Assembly: GCF_902459775.1 (NCBI RefSeq)
Contig: NZ_CABPSQ010000006.1
Location: 186,001-250,000 of the forward strand
Direction of reading: 5' to 3'
Length of the DNA stretch: 64,000 nt
Origin: Pandoraea captiosa
Lineage (GTDB): Bacteria > Pseudomonadota > Gammaproteobacteria > Burkholderiales > Burkholderiaceae
Shown piece by piece: positions 56,016-64,000 of the stretch. The first letter of the stretch is position 1. The number at the start of each line of letters is the position of its first letter. The position numbers were made by a program, and so were the translations under genes. The notes under the pieces are model-generated. The model did not search any database and was not told where the DNA came from. It saw only the letters and a program-made list of their open reading frames with translations.

Positions 56016-56021
56016 TAGAAT
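56016..56021 (+). promoter_or_regulatory. Candidate -10 upstream of the DUF3460 gene
   Basis: TAGAAT lies 60 bases ahead of the DUF3460 start; the -35 region is poor. Confidence 0.35.
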
Positions 56022-56081
56022 CTGCGTCGATTGGCGCCGTTGCGACGGTGCCGCTTTTGCCTATTTTTCAAGCAATCGACC

Positions 56082-56264
56082 ATGTACGAGTCCGACATCA
56101 CCCAATTCATCAAGCAACTCAAGGCCGAAAAGCCGACGCTGGAAGCGGAGCAGCGCAAGGGTCGTGCCCTGCTGTGGGACAAGCAGCCGATCGATCTCGA
56201 CGAACGCAACCGTGCGCAGCAATCGCGCGTGGCACAGCAACCGTACGTCTACCAAGGCGAATAA
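56082..56264 (+). CDS. Small DUF3460 protein
   Basis: This 60-residue protein reads MYESDITQFIKQLKAEKPTL near its start and ends with QSRVAQQPYVYQGE, which matches DUF3460, a small family found mainly in betaproteobacteria, often beside panC or scpA. The function is unknown. It is charged, probably helical and cytoplasmic. It precedes scpA on the same strand. Confidence 0.85.
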   Translation: MYESDITQFIKQLKAEKPTLEAEQRKGRALLWDKQPIDLDERNRAQQSRVAQQPYVYQGE

Positions 56265-56293
56265 ATCCGGGCGTTTCCGCACCGAGTGCCGCA

Positions 56294-58280
<1,987 letters not shown>

Positions 58281-58417
58281 GTGCCGGGCACGCGGCCCCG
58301 ATCGATCGGCGGCCGCGTGCGACAGGCACCAAGCCGCGCGCATGTCGGCCCTTTGCCGACTGCGCAAACACTTTTCGTCGCGCTGCGTGCGCGACATTGC
58401 AACACTAGAGGCACGCC

Positions 58418-58837
58418 ATGTACCGCACCATGCTCAAGTCGAAGATCCACCGCGCCACCGTCACGCACTGCGAATTGCATTACGAAGGCTCGTGCGCGAT
58501 CGACGAGAACCTGCTCGAAGCCTCGGGCCTTGTCGAAAATGAGCAAATCGACATCTTCAACGTCAACAACGGCGAACGTTTCACGACCTACGCCATCCGC
58601 GGCGAACGCGGCAGCGGCATGATCTCGCTCAACGGTGCGGCAGCCCGTCGCGCGCAACTCGGCGACATCGTGATCATCGTCTCGTACGCGCAGGTCGAGG
58701 AAAAGGAAGTGCTCGCCGGCTTCAAGCCCAAGCTGGTGTTCGTCGACGAGAAGAACGTCCAGAAGGGCGAGCGCGATCACGTGCCGCTTCAGGTATGGGA
58801 AGAAACCCGTGCCTTCGAAACCGCAGACGCGAAGTAA
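58418..58837 (+). CDS. panD: Aspartate 1-decarboxylase precursor
   Basis: This 139-residue pro-enzyme makes beta-alanine. It cleaves itself between Gly24 and Ser25 (HYEGSCAID) to form the pyruvoyl cofactor; the site is intact. The [35 protein letters not shown] region is the family core, containing Tyr58 and Asn72. It follows panC by 137 bases on the same strand. Confidence 0.97.
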   Translation: MYRTMLKSKIHRATVTHCELHYEGSCAIDENLLEASGLVENEQIDIFNVNNGERFTTYAIRGERGSGMISLNGAAARRAQLGDIVIIVSYAQVEEKEVLAGFKPKLVFVDEKNVQKGERDHVPLQVWEETRAFETADAK

Positions 58838-58872
58838 GGGCGAAGGTCGCAAGGTTCGCCTTGCGCTGCCGC

Positions 58873-59496
58873 CTACTTCGCCACGAACGCCGTAATCCCC
58901 TCCCATTGCGGGAGATCGCGCTCCACGCGTCCGGGCGCCACATCCCACAGGGTCAGCCCGTGCGCGGCAAGCTGCACGTAATTCTGGGTATTGCGCAGCA
59001 TGCCAAGCACCGGTAACCCGGCTTCCTCGCAGTAGCGCGAGAGCTGATCGGCAGCGCGCGTGCGCGCATCCACGCGCATGCCGACCACACCAATGCGTAC
59101 GTCCCCCTGCCGCACGGCCTTCTCTTCGCCCAGCTTCTGAAGGAAGTCGCGCGTGGCGAGAATGTCGAATATCGACGGCTGCAACGGCACCAGAATGTGA
59201 TCCGCGAGCTTGAGGATCGCGTCGAGACGCCTGCCATGCAGACCGGCCGGCGTGTCCAGAACGGCATGCGTCGTGCCTTTGGGCGGACGGGCGACTTCGT
59301 TGTGATCGACTTCCCACGTCGCGATGGGTCTCAACGCCGGTGCGCGCAATCCCAGCCATGCCCGTGACGATTGCTGACGATCAGTGTCGCCGAGCATCAC
59401 GGCGTGGCCTTGCGCTGCCAGATAGCCCGCCAGATTCGTCGCCAGCGTGCTTTTGCCCACGCCACCCTTTGGATTCGCCACCACAATCACCGGCAT
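58873..59496 (-). CDS. ParA-family ATPase
   Basis: This 207-residue protein has the deviant Walker A motif KGGVGKST (10-17) with the signature lysine, and a Walker B-like VLDTPAGLHG. It lacks an extended N-terminal DNA-binding part, as in the small orphan MinD/ParA proteins. Likely roles are positioning of a complex or plasmid-like cargo, but no ParB is nearby. It lies behind cobQ on the same strand with a gap that contains a repeat. Confidence 0.85.
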   Translation of the reverse strand: MPVIVVANPKGGVGKSTLATNLAGYLAAQGHAVMLGDTDRQQSSRAWLGLRAPALRPIATWEVDHNEVARPPKGTTHAVLDTPAGLHGRRLDAILKLADHILVPLQPSIFDILATRDFLQKLGEEKAVRQGDVRIGVVGMRVDARTRAADQLSRYCEEAGLPVLGMLRNTQNYVQLAAHGLTLWDVAPGRVERDLPQWEGITAFVAK

Positions 59497-59605
59497 TGCA
59501 GACTCCCCGAGGTCGATTTGCCGCTCATCTTACAACGGCTCCATGACGATCCGGATGCACCGCCGGGCACCCGCGCGCCGTCATCCGCTCACGCCTTCAT
59601 CCCGT

Positions 59606-59639
59606 CGTCTTCATCATCTTCGCCCCCGTCTTCATCATC
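59606..59639. repeat. 13-bp direct repeat
   Basis: CGTCTTCATCATC occurs at 59606-59618 and 59627-59639, 21 bases apart, in the gap after cobQ. On the minus strand the sequence could encode an acidic Asp/Glu-rich tail in the +1 frame behind the cobQ stop. Confidence 0.6.
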
Positions 59640-59643
59640 GGCC

Positions 59644-61143
59644 TTAGCGCAGACATGCCCACACGCGCGCCAGATCCAGATGCTCGGCAAACGAATCGGC
59701 CAGCCGGTCGAGCGACGCCTCGCGCAGCGCGTTGTAGTCCTGCCGCGCCAGATCGCGGGCGCCGGCCCACGTCAGCAGCGCATGCAGCGCCTCGGGCGTG
59801 TCGAACAGACCGTGCAGATAGGTGCCCATCACCTGATCGTCCTCCGAGCGGGCGCCATCCGCGACCTCACCCTCCAGCCAGACCGCCGGGCGCCCGAGCG
59901 CTGCCCCGCGCGTCACGCCCATGTGAATCTCGTACCCGTTCACGGGGGCGTCTCCCGCCGTGAGGCGCCCCGTCACCACGCGTAGTTGCTTTTGCACTTC
60001 CATCGTGGTTTCCAGCGCAAGCCAGCCAAGGCCCGGCGTGGTGCCCGCCTCGCCTTCGAGCCCCAACGGATCGTGGATCGTGCTGCCCAGCATCTGCAAA
60101 CCGCCGCAGATGCCCAGCACCTTGCCGCCATAGCGCAAATGCCGCGCAATCGCCGGCTCCCAGCCCTGCGCACGCAGCCACGCCAGATCGGCGCGCACAT
60201 GTTTGCTGCCGGGCAAAATCACAAGATCGCACGCCGGCCACGCTTCGCCGGGCCCCACATAGCGGAAGTCGACCTGCGGATGGGCGCGCAGCGCGTCGAA
60301 GTCCGTGTGATTGCTGATGCGCGGCAGCACGGGCACGGCCACGCGTAGCCGCACCTCATCGCCGGCGGCCTTGTGACGCTGCGCCGGCAACATGTCCTCG
60401 CCGTCCAGATGCAGTCCATGCAGATAAGGGAGCACGCCGAGTACCGGGATGCCCGTCTGCTCCTCCAGCCACGTCAGACCGCTGGTCAGTAACGACGGAT
60501 CGCCACGGAAACGGTTGATGATGAAGCCCTTGATGCGCGCGCGTTCGGTGTCCGACAGACACGCGAGGGTGCCGATCATCTGCGCGAACACGCCGCCGCG
60601 GTCGATGTCGGCGACAAGCAGCACGGGGGCGTCGACAGCCTCCGCGAATCCCATGTTCGCAATGTCGCGCGAGCGCAGATTCACCTCGGCCGGACTGCCC
60701 GCCCCTTCGACGAGCACGGCCTCGTAGCCCGTGCGCAGACGCTCGTAGGCCGCCAGCACCGCCGCCATCGCGCGAGGCTTGTACTCGTGATAGGCGCGCG
60801 CATCGAGATCGGCCATGACCTTGCCGCCGATGATGACCTGCGCACCCCGATCACTACTCGGCTTGAGCAGCACCGGATTGAAGTCGGTATGGGCCGCAAC
60901 GCCGGCCGCCTGCGCTTGCAGGGCCTGTGCACGGCCGATCTCGCCGCCGTCGGCCGTCACCGCGCTGTTGAGCGCCATGTTCTGCGGCTTGAACGGCGCA
61001 ACGCGCACGCCGTCGCGGTGAAGCAGACGGCACAGGCCGGCCACCACCGTGCTCTTGCCCGCATCGGAGGTCGTGCCCTGAATCATCAGGGTGCCGCGAT
61101 ATCGGGGGGCAGCGGCGGGGAATTTGACAGGGATTTCACTCAT
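59644..61143 (-). CDS. cobQ: Cobyric acid synthase
   Basis: This 499-residue enzyme amidates four side chains of adenosylcobyrinic acid a,c-diamide. It has an N-terminal dethiobiotin-synthase-like domain with the P-loop [19 protein letters not shown] and a C-terminal class I glutaminase-like domain with the nucleophile cysteine in [14 protein letters not shown]. The frame is open 35 codons earlier, but ATG at 61141-61143 gives the normal start. It is divergent from cobU with 40 bases between. Confidence 0.95.
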   Translation of the reverse strand: MSEIPVKFPAAAPRYRGTLMIQGTTSDAGKSTVVAGLCRLLHRDGVRVAPFKPQNMALNSAVTADGGEIGRAQALQAQAAGVAAHTDFNPVLLKPSSDRGAQVIIGGKVMADLDARAYHEYKPRAMAAVLAAYERLRTGYEAVLVEGAGSPAEVNLRSRDIANMGFAEAVDAPVLLVADIDRGGVFAQMIGTLACLSDTERARIKGFIINRFRGDPSLLTSGLTWLEEQTGIPVLGVLPYLHGLHLDGEDMLPAQRHKAAGDEVRLRVAVPVLPRISNHTDFDALRAHPQVDFRYVGPGEAWPACDLVILPGSKHVRADLAWLRAQGWEPAIARHLRYGGKVLGICGGLQMLGSTIHDPLGLEGEAGTTPGLGWLALETTMEVQKQLRVVTGRLTAGDAPVNGYEIHMGVTRGAALGRPAVWLEGEVADGARSEDDQVMGTYLHGLFDTPEALHALLTWAGARDLARQDYNALREASLDRLADSFAEHLDLARVWACLR

Positions 61144-61170
61144 GACGCGGATTATCGCATCGGTCGCTCG

Positions 61171-61176
61171 TACAAT
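61171..61176 (+). promoter_or_regulatory. Candidate -10 of cobU, close to its start codon
   Basis: TACAAT ends 7 bases before the cobU ATG, so transcription from it would begin near the start codon and give a leaderless message. No -35 is evident. Confidence 0.35.
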
Positions 61177-61183
61177 ATCGCCC

Positions 61184-61750
61184 ATGACCGACCTCGCCCC
61201 GACCTCCCCCGATCTGACCTTCGTGCTTGGCGGCGCACGCTCCGGCAAAAGCGCGTTCGCGGAACATCTCGCCGTGCAAAGCGGCCTGCCCGTGACCTAT
61301 CTCGCCACGGCTGCGATAAGCGACGAGCCGGAAATGCAAGCGCGCATTGCGCATCATCGGGCCAGCCGTCCCGGGCATTGGGACACGGTGGAAGTGGGCC
61401 GGGATCTCGCCGGCGCGTTGCGGGACGTCGCACGCGAGGGGCGCTGCGTGCTCGTAGACTGCCTGCCGCTGTGGCTCGCCGGCTGGCTGTGCCCGCCCGA
61501 GGACCATCCCGAGGGCCCCGCGACCGATGCCCAGTGGCAAGGCATCGTCGATGCGCTCGCCGCCACGCTGACGTCGCGGCCCGGCAAGATCGTCGTCGTC
61601 AGCAACGAAATCGGACTCGGCGTGATTCCGATGGGCTCGGTCACGCGGCGTTATGTCGACGAACTCGGACGTCTGAATCAGCGCGTTGCCGGGCTCGCGC
61701 CGCACGTGCGCTTTGTGGTCGCCGGCCTGCCGATGGCCGTCAAAGGGTAA
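61184..61750 (+). CDS. cobU: Adenosylcobinamide kinase/guanylyltransferase
   Basis: This 188-residue bifunctional enzyme phosphorylates adenosylcobinamide and attaches GMP. The P-loop GGARSGKS is at 16-23, and the histidine used for the GMP bond lies in [46 protein letters not shown] is the family signature. It heads the plus-strand set cobU-cbiB-cobC with gaps of 6 and 5 bases. Confidence 0.95.
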   Translation: MTDLAPTSPDLTFVLGGARSGKSAFAEHLAVQSGLPVTYLATAAISDEPEMQARIAHHRASRPGHWDTVEVGRDLAGALRDVAREGRCVLVDCLPLWLAGWLCPPEDHPEGPATDAQWQGIVDALAATLTSRPGKIVVVSNEIGLGVIPMGSVTRRYVDELGRLNQRVAGLAPHVRFVVAGLPMAVKG

Positions 61751-61756
61751 GCGTCG

Positions 61757-62737
61757 ATGCTCACCGGACTCGCTCCCGAATCGCTCTGGCTCGCCGCGTT
61801 GATCGGCGTGCTGCTCGACGCCTGGCTCGGCGAGCCGCGCCGCTGGCATCCGCTCGTCGGGTTCGGCTACATCGCCAACGGGGTCGAAGCGTGGCTCAAC
61901 GACCCGGCGGTGCGTGACAAGCCGCTCACCGCGATGACGCGCGGGGCGTGGGCATGGACGATCATGCTCGTGATCCCCGTGCTCATCGCCTGGGCGCTGA
62001 CATGCCTGCCCGGCTGGGGCGGCGTTCTATGGCAGGCGCTCGCGCTATACGCCGCGCTCGGCGCGCGCAGTCTGCGTGAGCATGTGATGCCGATCGCGCG
62101 CGCACTGCGCGACAACGATCTTGCGCAGGCACGCGCACTCACCGCACGCATCGTCTCGCGCGACACTGAAGATGCGAGCGCGTCCGAGCTCGCGCGCGCC
62201 GCCGTGGAATCGACGCTCGAGAACGGCAACGACGCCATCTTCGGCGCCCTCTTCTGGTTCGCCGTTGCCGGGGCGCCCGGCGTGGTGCTGTTCCGTCTGG
62301 CGAACACGCTCGACGCCATGTGGGGGTATCGCACCGACAAGTTTCTGTACTTCGGCCGTCCCGCCGCGCGCATCGATGACGTGCTGAACTGGATACCCGC
62401 CCGGCTCACGGCAGCGAGCTACGCCGTCTTCGGCGATGTCGCGCGTGCCATCGCGTGCTGGCGAACGCAGGCCCGCGCGTGGTCGAGTCCTAACGCAGGG
62501 CCGGTGATGGCCGCAGGTGCCGGCAGCCTCAATGTCCAGTTGGGCGGCCCCGCGCGATACCACGGCGAATGGGAAGCGCGCCCGCCGCTGGGCTGCGGCA
62601 CCGAGCCGTCTGCGCAACACATCCGGGCTGCCTGGCGGCTCATCTCCCGCTCCATGTGGATGTGGCTGATCGTGAGCGGCGCGCTGGCGCTGTTCGCTGC
62701 CTCACAGGCCGACGCCATGCCCACGACTCTGCTTTGA
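61757..62737 (+). CDS. cbiB: Adenosylcobinamide-phosphate synthase
   Basis: This 326-residue integral membrane protein (CbiB/CobD) attaches aminopropanol phosphate to cobyric acid. It has several membrane segments and the family start LLDAWLGEPRRWHPLVGFGY, the SRDTEDASASELARAAVESTLENGNDA block and GYRTDKFLYFGRPAARIDDVLNWIPARLTA. The symbol cobD is used for this gene in some naming systems. It lies between cobU and cobC in one operon. Confidence 0.95.
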   Translation: MLTGLAPESLWLAALIGVLLDAWLGEPRRWHPLVGFGYIANGVEAWLNDPAVRDKPLTAMTRGAWAWTIMLVIPVLIAWALTCLPGWGGVLWQALALYAALGARSLREHVMPIARALRDNDLAQARALTARIVSRDTEDASASELARAAVESTLENGNDAIFGALFWFAVAGAPGVVLFRLANTLDAMWGYRTDKFLYFGRPAARIDDVLNWIPARLTAASYAVFGDVARAIACWRTQARAWSSPNAGPVMAAGAGSLNVQLGGPARYHGEWEARPPLGCGTEPSAQHIRAAWRLISRSMWMWLIVSGALALFAASQADAMPTTLL

Positions 62738-62742
62738 TCGCA

Positions 62743-63924
62743 ATGTCTGCTTCGTCTGCATCGCCGGCTGCATCCGCCTCGCCCGAATCGCCGGATTCGC
62801 CCGATTCGCCCGATTCGCCGGCCTCATCGGAAGTCAATCTCTCGCCAGCCTCCTTCCGCGCGCCGGAATTCGCCGCGCCATCGGCGTCCGCCGCATCTGC
62901 GTCGTGCACGCCGCGTCACGGCGGCAATCTCGGCGAGGCCGTCCGTCGGTACGCCCGCCCGCGGGAGGACTGGCTCGACCTGTCGACCGGCATCAATCCC
63001 ATCGGCTACCCGGTACCGATGCCACCGCCGAGCGCGTGGCGCGACTTGCCGGACGCCTTCGACACGTTACGCGACGTGGCCGCCCGTTATTACGGCGTGC
63101 CGGTCGACACGGTGGTGCCATGTGCCGGGTCGCAAGCGGTCATCCGCGCAATCCCTGCATTGCTGCGACCGGGGCGCGTTGCCGTGGCGTCGCTGACCTA
63201 CAGCGAATACGCGCCCGCCTTCGCGCGGGCCGGGCATACGCTCGTGCCGTGGCTGGGCCCGGAGGCCGAACTGCCCGATGTCGACTACGTCGTGTGGGTC
63301 AATCCCGACAATCCGACGACTCGGCACGTCGAGCGCACGACGCTGGAGCGCTGGCACGCCCGGCTGTCCCGGCGCGGCGGAATGCTGATCGTCGATGAAG
63401 CGTTCGCGGACGTTTCGCCTCGCGAATCCATGACGCCACACGTCGGCAAGGACAGTCTGGTCGTGCTGCGCTCGGTGGGCAAGTTCTTTGGACTGGCCGG
63501 CATCCGGGCAGGATTCGCATTGGCGCCCGAACGGTTCGGTGCAGAGTTGGCCGAGCATCTGGGCGCGTGGACGGTCAGCGGTCCGGCACGCTTTGCGCTC
63601 GGGGCGGCGCTCACCGATACGACGTGGCAAACCGCTGCGCGCGAACGTTTGTTGCATGACGGTGAACGTTTGTTGGCGCTACTGCACGCGCATGCGTGGC
63701 CCGCACGGGGTACTCCGCTCTTCGCATGGACGCCGCACGCGTCGGCGCCCCAATGGCACGAACGGCTTGCCGCTGAGGGCGTGTGGACTCGCCTGTTCGA
63801 TGTCCGCCCGGTCGGTCGGCCCGATGGGGGAGCACGCATGTTGCCAAGTCTTCGGCTTGGCCTGCCCGGCGATGAGGCGGCGTGGCGGCGGTTGGCGGCG
63901 GCGCTCGCTATCGCTTCGGCGTAG
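62743..63924 (+). CDS. cobC: Threonine-phosphate decarboxylase (CobC/CobD type)
   Basis: This 393-residue PLP enzyme makes aminopropanol phosphate, the linker for CbiB. An aminotransferase class I fold is visible: DLSTGINPIGYPVP, VVPCAGSQAVIRAIPALL, VWVNPDNPTTRHV, IVDEAFADVSPRES and the PLP lysine in LRSVGKFFGLAGIRAGFAL. A Ser/Pro/Asp-rich N-terminal segment (SPDSPDSPDSP), from a 9-bp tandem repeat at 62785-62820, precedes the catalytic fold. It is the last cob gene in the operon. Confidence 0.92.
   Translation: MSASSASPAASASPESPDSPDSPDSPASSEVNLSPASFRAPEFAAPSASAASASCTPRHGGNLGEAVRRYARPREDWLDLSTGINPIGYPVPMPPPSAWRDLPDAFDTLRDVAARYYGVPVDTVVPCAGSQAVIRAIPALLRPGRVAVASLTYSEYAPAFARAGHTLVPWLGPEAELPDVDYVVWVNPDNPTTRHVERTTLERWHARLSRRGGMLIVDEAFADVSPRESMTPHVGKDSLVVLRSVGKFFGLAGIRAGFALAPERFGAELAEHLGAWTVSGPARFALGAALTDTTWQTAARERLLHDGERLLALLHAHAWPARGTPLFAWTPHASAPQWHERLAAEGVWTRLFDVRPVGRPDGGARMLPSLRLGLPGDEAAWRRLAAALAIASA
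62785..62820. repeat. 9-bp in-frame tandem repeat in cobC
   Basis: Four units of GATTCGCCN, the first with GAA for GAT, encode repeated Asp/Glu-Ser-Pro triplets in a probably flexible N-terminal tail. Confidence 0.8.
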
Positions 63925-63939
63925 TCATATCCTGGGGCC

Positions 63940-64000
63940 TCAGGCCGTCGCGCGGGATAGCGAGCGTGCCCCGCGGTCCCGATAATTGACGATGACGTCT
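63940..64000 (-). CDS. Possible 3' end of an unidentified gene (window edge)
   Basis: An open minus-strand frame enters from the right edge and ends at a TGA at 63940-63942; the last residues read VNYRDRGARSLSRATA. It is convergent with cobC with 15 bases between. Twenty codons are too few to name a product. Confidence 0.25.
   Translation of the reverse strand, partial: DVIVNYRDRGARSLSRATA

Noticed and set aside
61144-61183. Cobalamin riboswitch ahead of the cob genes.
   Set aside because: The gap is 40 bases; no B12-box-like sequence or room for the 200-base fold is present here.

Overview
The window looks like a chromosomal segment of a GC-rich betaproteobacterium of the Burkholderiaceae, most like Pandoraea or Burkholderia. 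The evidence is the gene order (divergent ftsK/trxB; nadE-glnB; ppc divergent from hemC-hemD-hemX-hemY; speA-type decarboxylase-dcd-apbC next to metG; tamA-tamB; scpA-panC-panD; cob genes) together with the protein sequences. The genus is inferred from memory of these families, not from a search. About 52 coding regions are supported. I see no rRNA, tRNA, insertion sequence, prophage or CRISPR array.

Layout. 1-10.2 kb is housekeeping: the start of ftsK, trxB, an Smr protein, a TRIC-type channel, glnB, glutamine-dependent nadE, a COG3146 acyltransferase, a quinone-reductase-like flavoprotein with a TetR regulator and a three-half-site operator, and ppa. 10.4-23.4 kb is an accessory catabolic block: an FMN 2-hydroxyacid dehydrogenase divergent from an IclR regulator, a minus-strand operon (FAD oxidase, polyamine-type ABC importer with a fused double permease, DHDPS-family lyase) and a divergent plus-strand set (aldehyde dehydrogenase, SDR, MFS permease). 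A 14-bp motif occurs in both regulatory gaps of this block and may be the IclR operator. 23.5-25.1 kb carries a His/Met-rich leader ORF, a terminator and a possible antiterminator arm in front of a 14-TM drug-type exporter. 25.3-28.2 kb holds two orphan helical proteins with disordered Ser/Thr/Pro-rich N-termini and hairpins over their translation starts.

28.3-38.6 kb returns to core metabolism: the heme genes hemC, hemD, hemX, hemY, then ppc, an exported chorismate mutase and argH. 38.6-48 kb has gltS, an arginine-type decarboxylase, dcd, apbC/mrp, an OmpA-like lipoprotein, a possible small RNA and metG. 48-56 kb has an Lrp-type regulator divergent from a DUF6356 gene across a perfect inverted repeat, then tamA, tamB and a two-domain BamE-like lipoprotein. 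56-64 kb has a DUF3460 gene, scpA, panC, panD, a ParA-like ATPase and a cobalamin nucleotide-loop block (cobQ; cobU, cbiB, cobC).

The least explained parts are the leader/attenuator at 23.46-23.63 kb, the orphan pair at 25.3-28.2 kb, the unknown substrate of the 10.4-23.4 kb block and the structured RNA region ahead of metG. A recurring oddity is short in-frame tandem DNA repeats of 9 to 12 bp inside conserved enzymes (nadE, the ABC ATPase, hemD, ppc, metG, cobC).
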